From Dillenia suffruticosa (taxonomy: Eukaryota; Streptophyta; Magnoliopsida; Dilleniales; Dilleniaceae): DNA of 64,000 bases. The notes beneath the pieces were generated by a model. That model was not told the DNA's origin. It searched no databases and saw only the letters and a program-made list of their open reading frames with translations. The stretch lies in contig JAVTVX010000031.1 in NCBI GenBank assembly GCA_033439265.1, forward strand, positions 12,871,001-12,935,000. Reading direction: 5' to 3'. The position numbers and the translations under genes are program-made. Shown piece after piece: positions 21,510 to 34,369 of the stretch (positions are counted from its first letter, which is position 1; each line of letters begins with the position of its first letter).

Positions 21510-22660
21510 ATGGATACATAAACTACGACCAAAAACCACTTCAATCCTTCAACTTTTAAAGCACTCTTAAGGTACTACGTAAACTATACACAAAAGGTGA
21601 CATTTTTAGTACCTCTGCTAACTTGAATGTTAGTCAAACCTAAGTGACTTTTAATTGCCTACGTTGTGCTTGTCATGTCACCAGAAAGAGCTAACATAGC
21701 ATATACACGTCATTAACAAAAATAAAATATGAAAAATTAAGAATTATTTTAAAAATCCATAATCTTTAAAAATAATTTTAATTATTGCATAAAAATGAAT
21801 AAATAATTAAACAAGTTATTCTCATTTAATTAAAATCTAAGGAAATAAAAGGGGATAAAATGTTGCACAAATGTGCTAGAGTTCTTCAAATTAGAGCAAA
21901 TGTACATAGTTTCTTCAAATCAAAACAACTTTTTTTTCTCACTTAATTATTGAAAAGAAAAAAAAGAAATAAAAGAAGAATAGCAACAATGGGGTATTGA
22001 TGAAAATGCAAGAAAACAGATGATAAGTTGAGTAATTTTTTTTGTTAGCCTCTTTTTTTCTTTAATCTTTAATTTGCTTAGCTTCAACTCTAAATTTAAT
22101 TAAGAATAATTTGGTTAATTACTATTCATTTCTATTGCAATTAATTAGAAGTACCTTTTAAAAAAAGAATTAATTTTTGTATTTGAATATTGTTAAACGG
22201 TGTCTTAAAACACTCGTTAAAAATCACAAATTTTCAACTAAATAAATCTTAACAAGATGACATTAAGTAAATATATCTCTAATACATACTTCAAAATTAT
22301 TTTAAATAAGCAATTCAATTTTTTTTTTAAAACACATTAGCAAAAAAAAAAAAATTGCAATAAGTCCCAGGGGGCACTTGTCAACATTTCCCTTTATATT
22401 TTTATATTTTTATTTTTAATGACATGGAAATTCCACTTTAGCATATTAATGACGTCCATTTTCCACGGCACTCCTTTTTAATGACAAGACAAAACCACGT
22501 AAACCGTTAATGGCTTCGTGGACTCAATTAATTGTTGAACAAACAGAAGTATAAAAATTTTCTCTTGAGTGTTGTTTAGGTATCAAGAATGCATTTGAGA
22601 GTTTATGGTCAAAAGTGGTTTTTAACCATAACTTAGGAACCAAAAAGGACATAAACCTAA
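21510..22660. mobile_element. Possible non-autonomous TIR element
   Basis: The ends look inverted: on the left TAAACTACGACCAAAAACCACT near 21520, and on the right the reverse of AGTGGTTTTTAACCATAACTTA near 22611. Internal phrases also mirror each other (ACGTCATTAA near 21708 and the reverse of TTAATGACGT near 22446). The middle is AT-rich and non-coding. I found no clear target duplication. Confidence 0.35.
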
Positions 22661-25600
22661 AAGGATGAAATGCATCAACTAAAGAGAAGAAGCCCAAATC
22701 CAGCAGCCAAATCATAATCAAACTGTCTACCAGCTAGTTCATTTCCCAGTATGATCATTTCATCAAAGGTCTAGTCCCACCAAGATCATCAGCACATGTA
22801 AGTCTAAATTCTAAGATATTTCCATTAGATGATATCCGTGTTTGTCTCTATTGGACCACTAAAGTTTTAACAAAAACATGTTTTTTGATTGTAATTATTT
22901 CAAACTCCATCAGCAGGAGCTCCATGCCATACCTCTTTGCCGACAGCCGACCAAGGGTCAAACACACAGAACTAGGACAAAGGCCTATAGTGGAAGAATG
23001 AATCAAGCACAATTAATTTCTTTCAAGTATAGAAAAATTTCTCAATAGGCAATAAGGAAGAAATTTAACACCGTGACCCTTATAATATGACGCCCATGTC
23101 TTCGGAATTGAGAACTTCATCCTTTGACTAGAACAGGCCCATCTCTACCCACAAACACAAACTAAAAGAGAAAAGGAAGTAAGTGACTACCCACATAGAA
23201 TGTGCACAAAGATATTGGACAACTGGGAAATGATCAGCTACAAGTAACCCTGCAATACTAAAGTAAACAGAACCTCCCAAACCACAGGACTTACCATGTA
23301 AAAGCAGTACTATGATAATGAACAACCTTATCAGACTCACTCCTCTTGTACAATCTGCACAAAAAGAAGAGTTAAGGAAAATGTTGAAGTTAATTCAACT
23401 TCTACCTTGAGAAATGAATTCAATACTTCACTAAAAGAATACAGCCACAAGATATGGGACTAATTAGTTAGTACAATGACAAAACTAAAACCTTTTGTTC
23501 CGACTAAACATGGTTATCAGAATGAATATTAATTTTTTCCACAAGTCCTAGCTCACAAGGACATTGCAACAAGTTATTTTTCCCTCTCAAATCACAATCA
23601 ACTTGTTCAACAACATCACTCTCCAGTTTCAAACAAGTTCAGCATCTGAACCTCATATACATCATTTTAAGGAACTAAATTTTAGGATATTTAACAAAAA
23701 AAAGCATAAAGTTGTGCGATACAGCAGAATCCATTTATCACCAGTTGAGGTGCGCATGGCCTACCCTCAAAGCATAAATTGAAGAACGGATAGTGTCCCA
23801 GTCACGTCAAGTTCATGAAAATTGCCACATTCCAAATTTTTTTCCCTTTCTTTTGGTATGCTAGAGGAGATTGAGGGGGGAGAATGGCATCAAACTTACT
23901 CTTGCCTAAGCAGATACAAGGGTGGACTTGAAGCAACGATTTCCAAAGCTAGTTAGTGAGCCCAAATACTAAGGCTCTCCAATGGGAATCCCACCCACAC
24001 AGATAAAACCCAACTAGGGTTGAAAGGAAAACCTCAAAGTTTATTGGGGGGGTGCGTGTATATATTTGATGAATAAAGAAACAACATGAAAGTTTATTGA
24101 TATTCCAAAACTAAAGACTTACAATGAAGGAAGAAGATGTTTAAAATAGACCTTGACTAGAGTAAACACCAAGTAAACCCTAGTACAATCTTCAAAGGCT
24201 GGAAACAAACTTGACTCTTAAAATAACTCAATTCAACTTGTACTGGAGTTCTAGAAACTCTAGAGACCCAAAAAGGAAAGAAATATGCAAAACATGAAAA
24301 TTTAGAAAGAAAATAATAGAACTTGTTGCTCATTGCTATGACGATAATTTACCACCATGTTTTCCACTACGATACTGCTTGTGACTATAATCTCAGCTTC
24401 CTTCATTCCAAACTTAGTGTCATGGTAGTATAGTTCTTGGTCACTTCTCTTGATTCCATTATTTGTTTGGCCTCCGTTAACTCCAATAATAAAGTCTCTA
24501 TATCCTCCATTGAGCTTGATCATGCAAATCTTTAAATTGTGGATTTCTTGTTCTATGTCACTAACTCACCCCATGTCATTTAAGTGACAGAGAACAAAGC
24601 ATTTATGCAAGGAGTAGTTCATGAGGAGAGGAGTGACAAATTCGAATATTTGTTTAGTTCCCCGATGTAGTGCAAAAAAGGAACCACCAAGTGTCTTTAA
24701 ATTCTAAAATGACAGATAGCAAAACAAAAGCTCCTCCAATTTGCGTTGGATCGTAAAAATGAGGACAAAAGGAGCATCTTTTTGCTCCTTAGAAGTCCTC
24801 TTAATTAAGAGTTTGAACCCTTACGAGAAAGGCAAAGTAAGCAGCATTAAACTCACTATGACTCTAGATCTGAAAATAGAATGGGGCAACATTACCTAAA
24901 TCATTTTCATCTGAGTTACAATTGATGCCTGGAAACCATATAGTATACAAAATATGCATAACTGACATGTTTCTTTAACTTCATATCTAAATGTAATTAC
25001 CCAAGATACCAACAACTCAAAGTGGGCGGATTTATGTTCTTACAACTAAGTGTGATATCAAAGATATAAATCTAAAAGTTCTTAAAGAAGGAATCATTCC
25101 CAATGATGTGCCATCCCGTCACCTGAGTACTTGGCAACTATATCAAATCAACATCTGAAGCCAACACATTCACTTCCACTGGTTAAATGTGAACAAGTCC
25201 TCTGAGTAATTTTTTGTTCACTAAAGCCTATACCATTAAAAGCAGTGAATCAGGTACACGAGTAAAGAAAAGATGTATAAATAGGAAGCAGAAAAAAAAA
25301 AAAAAACTCTCGAGCCTTGAAATTACCAATCAAGTACGTGAACACCCAACTGAAAATTGAAAGCCATGCCTCTCTTCAAGTGAGAAGATCCCAAAATCTT
25401 CATCAGACGAAATTCCAGGGCAGGATGCTCAATTATACCGAAATCAACTTGCAAATCCATTTGATCAACATTTTCTGCTAATATCTATTCTGTCCTTGAG
25501 TTTGCCTCGAGTTTGTTTACGCTTGGCATGGCATTCTTGCTACCTCATCCCAGTTTACCAAGGGCCTTTCACACTGCACTCAATATTTTAGCTCATCCGG

Positions 25601-25903
25601 TGCAAATCTCATCTTAGCTTGTCCAGAATAATTCCACATTGAATATGTATCATTCCCGAATCTATTCATTGCACATCTCAGATAAACCAGAAAATGGAAG
25701 TCCAGTAAACTGTTGAGGACGAAATACAACAAGAACAAGCTACAAGTTGGAGCAAATAGTCATTCTGGCTCCAACCACATAATCAATTGCAAGCACTTAT
25801 TGGCACAGCGGTAGGTACATTGACTTCTGGGTGAATAATGTCTAAGATACAGCTAAAGGACAACCAATCCATTACAAATGCATGAAAATTTGAACAGAGA
25901 AAA

Positions 25904-28006
25904 TTAAGCTGGATCTCCGATTTCACAATTTTGTAACTTTTCTGGGACCAAAATTGTTTTCTTTTCACCCTTGGAATGCTGGCTCCAAACACCAAGAGTC
26001 TTATAGGCCCACACAGTCTCAGATATTTCATCTTGAGGCAAACTTAAACCTTTTCGTTTAACTGATTTGTGCAATTCGAAGAAGAACTTCGGATCCTGTA
26101 ATTTTATATATTCTTGTAACACCCGCTCATGATCGGGAATCCAGTTCCTTGGAAATGGAGTATAATCACATGAAGGAATTGAAGACATGTGAGAGAACTG
26201 GATCCCATCAATGGCATCAACAAGTCCCATTCTCAAAAGGTCAGAATATTCAGGTGCAGAATTGTTACTGCTTTCCCTTAGTGGCCGGCTGAGATTTCGT
26301 GATGCAATTTTGTAAACCTTGGCACGTGATTTTAGTCTATACCTTGCAGCATACAGTTTAGCCAGAGAGCTACGAATTACATATGCACAAAACCCAACTA
26401 CCTTTTTGCGGTTATCTGCATATCTGTACCAGTCTGCCATGGTCTCAAGGAATTTATTCATCTGAGCATTTGAATGAGCTTGACCTGAGTAGAGCATTGG
26501 TGTGCAAGGAAGAGGCTCGGGATCTTTATCGCCCTTAACTAACTGGAGCTTTCTGAATTGTCGGATACATTGTTGTAAACTTGCAGTCACCGAAAGCAAA
26601 GTCCCCACACCCTTTTCACTCACAATTTTACCTCCACTGGCAGTGTATCTAAGTGTTGGATATATAACCCTGCGGCAAATAATATGGTCCAAAAACTGAA
26701 TCCCCCGCGATATATGTTCTATCTCAACTTTAGAATTATCCAACCTTATGCCATATTTACTCTCACAGAAATCTATAATGCGCTTACGGATTTCCATTGC
26801 TTCCTCTCTAGGCCCCCGTATCCCAATCAAGAAATGACCACCATATCGAATATAATCCATTTTCCTAGTTTTCTCCTTTCCACTAGAGGGAACAAACTCA
26901 GGCCAAGCTGGGTTATGACAACCATCTGTAATTCCCTCTTTCCATATTGAATCAAGCTTAGACGGCCTAAAAAACTCAACAATCTTCTCTTCTATCATAT
27001 GATCCAATTCATTCAAACATACATTGGCAAGCAAAGGACTCAAAATCCCACAATGCCCATAACTGGGGACCTTTGCAGCCTCCTCCGGAGCAAAATTAAA
27101 GAATGTTCTCAACCAATAAGGATCGGGTTTTGGCTCATGTTCATTTAAAATCTTTTTCTTTGTAGATCCCTTCCTTTTCTTCTTTTTCCTCCCAAACTCC
27201 TTCTCTCCCACTTCTTCAAATTGAGGCCTAACCGGTCCTCTAAGACCAGATTTAATCAAACGTAGAACTTTCTTATCCTTAACTACATTTTCAACAAAAC
27301 CTAGTACAATGTCCTTATCAACACTATCAAAAATATGACTCAAATCACCTCTCAAAAACCACAAATACCCAGCAAAATTACTTCGAATTGTTCTTATCAC
27401 TGTATGCGCATTTCTACCAGGACGAAACGCATGAGATTTCAACGAAAAGCGCGACTCGAAAATAGGTTCAAGAATCAATAGAAGTACTTCCTGAACAACC
27501 CTATCTTGAAAACATACCTTGTCAGATTCCAACAACTTCTGAAATTTACGTTTTGAGAGAAATTCCGTGATGGGTTTTTCGTTAGGAGCATAAATGTGTA
27601 ATTGGGTCTTCTTGTTCCACAAAAATTGGCCCTTAACGGCAGCGTTTTGGAGAGAGAGAAGATTTTGAAGGGTATGTGAGTGAATGGCGTTGCGAGGAGG
27701 GAAAGAACCGGTAAAGTGAGCACAAGAGCGTTGATAGGCTAAGATCCACAAGTCGAATTTGGAGAGGAAACCCGTAAGGTTTGTGAAAGGTTTGGGGTTT
27801 TGGGCCTGGGGTGAAAAGGATTTGACCCAGAGGTCTGAGCAGATTTTGATGGGGTCTTCTTTCATTAGAGAATATGGATCTTGCTGATTTTGGTGATTGG
27901 TGAAGTGGTTTCGTTGTAGATTGAGCGTTGAGAGAGAGTGAACGGAGGTTCTGGGTTTGAAGTGGAGATGGAAGCAAAGGTGTTTGAAGGTTTTTCTCAC
28001 TGACAT
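25904..28006 (-). CDS. nMAT1: Nuclear-encoded mitochondrial group II intron maturase (nMAT1-like)
   Basis: A single uninterrupted frame of 700 residues. The N-terminus (residues 1-35) is rich in R, K, S and H and lacks acidic residues, as expected of a mitochondrial targeting peptide. A reverse-transcriptase-type region spans about 160-450 (SHAFRPGRNAHTVI near 191; GDLSHIFDSVD at 220-230; GILSPLLANVCLNELD at 320-335), and the maturase X domain about 490-640. The catalytic YxDD box is YGGH (388-391), so it should have no polymerase activity. A lysine/arginine-rich insert lies at 271-287. No HNH endonuclease domain follows the X domain. From memory of the family, lack of that domain plus a broken YADD fits nMAT1 rather than nMAT2. 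In Arabidopsis nMAT1 (At1g30010) is needed for trans-splicing of nad1 intron 1 and splicing of nad2 intron 1 and nad4 intron 2. The nearby MNS3 pseudogene supports the choice, since At1g30000 is MNS3. Confidence 0.92.
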   Translation of the reverse strand: MSVRKTFKHLCFHLHFKPRTSVHSLSTLNLQRNHFTNHQNQQDPYSLMKEDPIKICSDLWVKSFSPQAQNPKPFTNLTGFLSKFDLWILAYQRSCAHFTGSFPPRNAIHSHTLQNLLSLQNAAVKGQFLWNKKTQLHIYAPNEKPITEFLSKRKFQKLLESDKVCFQDRVVQEVLLLILEPIFESRFSLKSHAFRPGRNAHTVIRTIRSNFAGYLWFLRGDLSHIFDSVDKDIVLGFVENVVKDKKVLRLIKSGLRGPVRPQFEEVGEKEFGRKKKKRKGSTKKKILNEHEPKPDPYWLRTFFNFAPEEAAKVPSYGHCGILSPLLANVCLNELDHMIEEKIVEFFRPSKLDSIWKEGITDGCHNPAWPEFVPSSGKEKTRKMDYIRYGGHFLIGIRGPREEAMEIRKRIIDFCESKYGIRLDNSKVEIEHISRGIQFLDHIICRRVIYPTLRYTASGGKIVSEKGVGTLLSVTASLQQCIRQFRKLQLVKGDKDPEPLPCTPMLYSGQAHSNAQMNKFLETMADWYRYADNRKKVVGFCAYVIRSSLAKLYAARYRLKSRAKVYKIASRNLSRPLRESSNNSAPEYSDLLRMGLVDAIDGIQFSHMSSIPSCDYTPFPRNWIPDHERVLQEYIKLQDPKFFFELHKSVKRKGLSLPQDEISETVWAYKTLGVWSQHSKGEKKTILVPEKLQNCEIGDPA

Positions 28007-28252
28007 TTTTCTCTCTGCTTTGATTTGTGGAGTTGAGAAATGAGAAATAGAATCGCTAGCTCACCACCGCAATTTCCACGCGCGCGGAAATCTAGTTTGG
28101 ACCGCTGGCCTTTTGATTTCGGAGAATTTGGCCATAACGGGTAATCCACCAAAATCACAATTAGATTAAAAAAAAAACCTTCGATTGATAATTCAAAATT
28201 TGAAAAGTACTATAATTAAATTCCTCTTTCACTCACGGAGCCAGAATTTTTT

Positions 28253-29368
28253 TTATTATACTAAGATTTAAATTAAGAATTATCAAATTAAAGGAGAAGA
28301 ATTATAACGACTAAACTGTTCTCTTAAAAACTCACAGAGACAGATATTGAGTTAGCACGTTACTCCATATAACATACTATTTATGATACATGATGAATAT
28401 CCATTTCAATTAAGGATGGATGTAATTTTCTTTTTCAATTATTAACACCCTGAGATTATTATGTGTCAATTAGAGATTTTCATTGGTGCATTGATGAGGA
28501 AGGACAATCTCACCCTTCTCTTAACTTTCTATTCATTGTTGATCATCTTCTCTTTTCATTAATGAGTAATTTTCTCTTTTTATGATATTTTTGTCTTTAT
28601 CATTAGTAATATTTATATTTTTATTATACTGAAATTGGAATTCAGAATCATCAACTTAGAAGAGGAAGATTATTATCATTAAACTGTTTCTTTGAGAACT
28701 CACGGAGCCAGATACTGAGTTGGCATGTTACTCCACATGGCATGCTACTCCACATGGCATGCTACTTATGGATACATGATGAATAACCATTTCAAGGATG
28801 GAAGCAATTTTCTTTTTCAATTATTAACACCCTGAGATTATGCTTCAATTAGAGATTTTCATTGGTGCATTGATGAGGAAGGACCATCTCACCCTTCTCT
28901 TAATTTTCTCTTTATTGTCTATCATCATCTCTTTTTATTAATGAATATTTTTTTTTTCTCTTTTTATCGTATCTTTTGTCTTTATTATTAATAATATCTA
29001 TATTTTATTATACTGAAATTTAAATTCAGAATCATCAAGTTAGGAAAGAAGATTGTGACCACTAAACTATCCCTTTAAAAATTATTGAGTTAGCAGTTAC
29101 TCCACATGACATGCTACTTATGGATACATGATGAATATCCATTGCAATTAAGGATGGAAGTAATTTTCTTTTGCAATTATTAACACCCTGAGATTATGTT
29201 TCAATTAGAAATTTTCATTGGTGCATTGATGAGGAAGGACCATCTCACCCTTTTCTTAACTTTCTCTTCATTGTCGATCATTTTCTCTTCTTATTAATGA
29301 GTAATTTTTTTCTCTTTTTATGGTATCTTTTGTTTTTGTCATTAGTAATATTTATATTTTTCTTATAA
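28253..29368. repeat. Three tandem copies of a ~370-bp unit
   Basis: Units begin at TTATTATACT at 28253, 28621 and 29005 and run 368, 384 and about 363 bp. They share long blocks such as TTGCAATTATTAACACCCTG and GCATTGATGAGGAAGGAC with modest divergence. Unit 2 has a local duplication of CCACATGGCATGCTAC. Each unit opens with a minus-strand SINE-like segment (AGTTTAGTGGTC-type box A on the minus strand). The array lies 247 bp upstream of the maturase start codon. Confidence 0.88.
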
Positions 29369-29776
29369 TCGATGGCAATAAAAATTTTAAAAATTTTGTG
29401 ATATACTATTTCCATGCCTTTTGTTTCTTGTAACCAAAGAGTAATCATACTGGTAATTTATGAATAGCACTTTTTTTTGTACATTTGTGTCCCATACCAT
29501 TGGATGTCCCCGAGGGGACTTGTGTCCCATACCATATCAACTTCTTTCATCGAATTCCACATTTTATGATTAATGGGTAACAACAAAAGACCGCCTAGCC
29601 CACCTTCCAATTTGCCATTTTGGGGGGTTTTGGAGAATAAACCCAGCACTTGTGAGATACAATCCCTTTTAATGTCAACATGGTGACAAATTCGACCCGA
29701 TAATAAAATTTTTATCATTGGCTTGTACTGTACTTGTATTTTTTACTTGAAAATTTGATTCAACTAATGTATATAT

Positions 29777-29810
<34 letters not shown>

Positions 29811-29859
29811 TACTTTAAACATCATATATCTATAATATCCTTTCGTTCATGGGATTGCT
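29369..29859. other. AT-rich spacer before the pararetrovirus
   Basis: No gene. It ends in ATATAC and (TA)n simple repeats (about 29768-29810). The true left junction of the viral insertion may lie within it. Confidence 0.5.
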
Positions 29860-29872
29860 TGGTATCAGAGCC
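29860..29872 (+). other. tRNA-Met primer-binding site of the pararetrovirus
   Basis: TGGTATCAGAGCC is complementary to the 3' end of initiator tRNA-Met, the primer used by Caulimoviridae and many Copia elements. It marks the start of the viral genome map. Confidence 0.85.
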
Positions 29873-30450
29873 AAGGGAAGAAATTATTATATAACTAAGT
29901 TATTTAAATTCTAAACGTAAAATCTAATATATATCAAGTGTGTTTAGACACAGGTGGTCCCGGTAGTGAGTCTTAGGAGAGGCAATGAGTTCGTTAGTTT
30001 AGTCAGTGTCATGTAAGTATATATTTAGATTTGTAACTTAAGGTTAAAGCAATGAATCATATATTTTATAAAACTACTAACTCTTCTAATTTTATGTTAA
30101 GTTCTTTTAAAACTAAACATATAATAAATAATAAAAAAATAATAATTGAAAATTTTGAAAAAAAATAGATGAATGAAAAATATTCAAAATAAATATATAT
30201 TAAATATACAAAACACCTAATATTAGTCTATTTAAAACAGATTATACTATTAAAATAAAAAAAACATTCAATTGTCAAAATCTTTTAAAACTATATAGTT
30301 ATTTTCTAAAAAATAATAAAAAAACATGTAAAGAACCGATGTAAAGATGTTCATATAAGATTAGTTCAAACTGGATTATGAACATTAATTAGAAAAAGAC
30401 TAAACACTTCAATTCTAGTAACTCTTAAGCATGCTAGATATAAAAACTTT

Positions 30451-30714
30451 TTGAATTCGTTATTAGGTACCATCGAGTCTAACATATGTAAAAGATCAGT
30501 ATCTGTTGATTGTTATTCGAACCAAGTTATTTCCTTAAATGATAAAAAATTTAAAAAATCTTTAATCTTACAAATTAAAACACATAATTATGATAGGTTA
30601 GAGAAATCAATTCTGATCGCTTTAATCTATGAGATACATTATAAAGTTATGACAATCGCATTTGGTTCAAAACATAAAATCCATTATAAAAAAGGAGAAA
30701 TGTTATTGCTCTAA
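30451..30714 (+). pseudogene. Movement-protein-like segment of the pararetrovirus
   Basis: The longest open stretch of the region after the primer site. It resembles the 30K-type cell-to-cell movement domain at the front of petu/florendovirus polyproteins (LGTIESNICKRSVSV, then a LILQIKTHNYD strand). Flanking codons carry stops, so only a fragment survives. Confidence 0.5.
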
Positions 30715-32199
30715 ATTGATATTATTAAGTCTAAATTAATGATTTTGAAACCTGTTAGGTGAGATGAATTACTCTCCCAGAAGATTAGGTTATAGCGGAG
30801 TTGTTCAGTCCCAACGGTATTTTGATATTCCAGAACCAACTACAAGAATAAAATAAATAACACATTATACTGATGAAAATATAAAAATAACTTTCGATAA
30901 ATCATTCTATACTTCTAGATTTTCAGATATATCATCCTCTAGTTATATAGACCTAATAAGAGTATCAAAATTAACTTCTGTTATAAATTTTTCTGAAAAA
31001 AATCCAATAGAAATAAACCACCAAAATATTCAACATTGGATATATCTTCAACATCCCTTAAAAATATAGATTTTGATAATCAAATACCACACACAGTCTA
31101 TATAGATTCACAAATAGGGAATCAAAACCTTTCTTAACCCACTTCACCCACCACCGTCATCTATTACGAAAAATGTAATTGATAAGAAAGAATTAAATGT
31201 TCTTGAAAAAAAGTATATGAATTAAATATTTATGAAAAATTTGAAGAATTTAAGATTAATAAATAATATCTAAATAAAAATTTTTATTCAGAATAAAATA
31301 AAGAAAAAAGAGAATGGTATTTTAAAATTTTTGAATATAAAAAAGATAAAATCTAATAAAAACATTATTAGTTTATTAGAAAAAATATGATAAATATTTT
31401 ATTTTTTACATGATTAGAAATATACACTAAAAGACATAAAATTGATTATCCATTTAAAACAGTCAATCCAATAACCACAATGAATAAGGTGGTAGTATGG
31501 GAAACCGCAAATAGTTAGGTTATAAAGTCAGACTATCTACCCTTAAGAATAGTAAAAATCTCCGTAGGCACAGAAATCATAGAAATAACTCTTAATAAAA
31601 AGTCACAGGATAGTTACTCAACAAATTTTAAAAATATAGTTATCTAAAATAATTATACAGATGCATATATGAACTCTATAGGGAAATAGTTAACTAGGAT
31701 AAAAAAATTCAAAAACTTGAAAAATCTTTTGACTTAAATGAAATAGTAGAAAGAATTAAAAAACTTAAAAATCTTATATTTAAACTATTTCAAATTTCTA
31801 ATAAATCACAATAGAAAATTAAAACTAATAAACAAGAATTTTTGAAAACTATAAAACTTTAAGTTAATAAAATTGGATCAATCTCAAGACAAATCAACCA
31901 AGTTGTACCTAAAACACCCCGTCCGTAAATCAAAATATAGTAGTTCTAAATAAAACATTAGAATCTAGATTAGATGAAGAAATTGTATAGGAACAAAATC
32001 CTGAAATAGTAAAACTTCATTGGAATAAATCTACAACTGTATATATTAAAGTTAGGTTATTTGAATTGGAGATAGGTAACCAACCTAACATACTAATAAC
32101 AAAATATAACGCAAGTTCTGTTTATGTTTGGAATATAGATGGAATGAACGAATATCAAATATTAAATTTATTACAATAAATGACTATGATATCAAATGC

Positions 32200-33060
32200 A
32201 TATAAAACTTAACAAGGAACAATAAATAGAATAATAGTAGAACTCTTTATAGTAGGATTTTTTAATTAACTAAAAGGATTGTGAGATTTTCATCTCACCA
32301 AGAATTAACAGTTGCGAATCCTAAATGCAATTTAAATCGATAAGAATGGTAAATCAATTTTAAATCATTTGGATGAGTCTACTCAGGATGCAGAATTCAT
32401 CATGATATTTGTTATAACCATCCATTTTATTAGAGACCCATTGTATTTAAAAGATAAAAAAACTGACTTACTATCAAACTTAAGATGTAAAAAACTAAAT
32501 GATTTCCAATGGTATAAATCAACATTTCTAATCAGGGTAATGCTTAGGGAAGAATTCAAATCAATCTTTCGAAAAAAAAAATTCTAACCGGTCTTCTAAT
32601 ATTATTGAGAGAAAGGGTTAGAAATACTATTTATGAAATGTATGAGAATCATATAATCTCATACAATCAATTCATTTTTGGTGAATTCATTAGTTTCACC
32701 CAAAAGGAAGAACTTAAAATATGTTAAGATTTGAAATTACAAAAACATTTAAAATGAGAAATAAAAAAGATAAGAAAAGAATTAAAATCATTCTGTGAAT
32801 TATTTGGCCTTAATAAAAATAAAACATGTAATAGACAATACAATAAAAAATATTCTAAAAAATTTTCAAAGAAGAAATATTCTAAAAAATATAAAATCCT
32901 TAACTATAAAAAACAAAATGAGGATTATTACAAAAAATCTTATAAAAAAAATCTTATAAAAACAAAATACATACTCAATGTCCAAAATCTTAAAAGACAT
33001 AATTTGCTATAAGTATTTGCAAAAAAGACATACCGCTAAACATTGAAAGTGTCCAAGAAA
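32200..33060 (+). pseudogene. Coat-protein-like region with degenerate zinc knuckle
   Basis: The stretch around 32369-32587 and the following ~150 bp match the core of a pararetroviral coat protein by pattern. A CCHC knuckle follows at about 33008-33053: the first Cys, His and spacing remain, but the second Cys codon reads Tyr and the last is a stop. Several frameshifts and stops interrupt the region. Confidence 0.55.
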
Positions 33061-33689
33061 ATTAGAAATTTTCGTCTAGATAAAGAAATTCTGAACATAA
33101 TTTTAATCTTACTAATTAAAAATTCTGATATTGAATCAGAAAAATTAATTAACTCGGAAAACTCATATCCACAAATTGAAGAATTGGTAACCGGTTCTAG
33201 TTCGTCATTTAAGTTTGAATTAGAATCATAGCTTGATTTAAAAGAATTAAACATGCTAACAAAAAAATAAAATATAATTTTAGATATTATTCAGCATATC
33301 AGATATCTTAAAATACAAAAAAGAAATCTAAACCAATTAAAATAATCTTTAGAAGAACAAAACATGAAACCCTCGGAATTACCTATTAGGAGTTCTAAAA
33401 TGTATGATCTTATTTCTATACTTAATAGAAAGAAATTTAACAAAAAATTTACTAAAATAATACAAAAACTTCATGAAAAAATTAAAACAATCAAAAAATA
33501 ATTAAAAGATTCAAAAAGAAAACGAGAAGAATGTTCTAAGACAATCTCATTTGAACTCACTCAAATAACATCAAAATCTGCTGAAATCGAGTCTAGCAGT
33601 GAAGAAGAGGATCATCTAAATATACAATCTTCTTGAGAAAATTCTTTAAAAATTTTGTGAAAAAATTCTTTTTGTATTAAAAGGAATAA

Positions 33690-33900
33690 TCTTGAGAAAA
33701 TATGTTATAAGAATAACCCTAGTATTATCAAAAAATTTTATAATAGATACAATTATTTTGTTCGATACATGAGTAAATCTAAACTATATTAAATCAGAAA
33801 TTATTTTTGAAAAATTCCATGAAAATTCTCAACAAATAATTCAAAAATATATATTATAGTTAAAATAGATACATGAACTCAAAATGGTAAATTTCTTATT
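33690..33900 (+). pseudogene. Aspartic protease remnant
   Basis: A hydrophobic strand leads into Asp-Thr at 33764-33769, and the glycine codon expected next (33770-33772) is TGA. The retroviral-type protease is therefore broken at its active site. Confidence 0.55.
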
Positions 33901-34369
33901 AAAACTTCATTTATTTTGGTAACTAATATCCACCGTTAAGCAATTTTAGGGATTCCATTTATCAATTTAATAACTCTATATAAAGTTATTTATGATGGTA
34001 TTAGTTTCAAAATAAAAACTAAAAAATTATTTTTTTTATTTCTAGAAAAACCTAAAACCAAAAGTCTAAATATTGTTAAAACAGTATCTATGTATGAAAA
34101 TTCAATAAATATGTTAATAAAAGGAAAACAATTAAACATTTGTAATTTAAAACAAAAGGTTAATTTTCTAAAAATTAAAAACAATTAATAATAGAAACAG
34201 TAAAACAAAATATTTTTGACTTTCAGAAATTAATTGAGAAAACAATATGATCAAATTATTTCCACTAAAAACGAACCAATTCAGATAAACACTGAATTAG
34301 AATAATATTGTAGAAAAGAAATACAAGATCTTGAATTTAGATGATTAATTGCAAAATCCAAATCTTCTT

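Larger units (their letters stand above)
17445..25903. other. Long intergenic region before the maturase gene
   Basis: No protein gene is supported over 8.4 kb. It contains a SINE-like repeat (18235-18402), a GA/CAGA microsatellite (19316-19366) and a possible TIR element (about 21510-22660). Between 19.5-21.2 kb and 22.7-25.8 kb the sequence is less AT-biased and has several open frames of 60-100 codons on both strands (for example 19851-20039 minus, 24302-24523 minus), but none carries a domain I recognise. It could hold untranslated exons or a non-coding transcript. Confidence 0.5.

Noticed and set aside
25904-28006. Naming the maturase nMAT2 (At5g46920)
   Set aside because: Tempting because TOD1 and KAT1 are also on Arabidopsis chromosome 5, but the lack of an endonuclease domain, the broken YADD and the nearby MNS3 pseudogene fit nMAT1 better.
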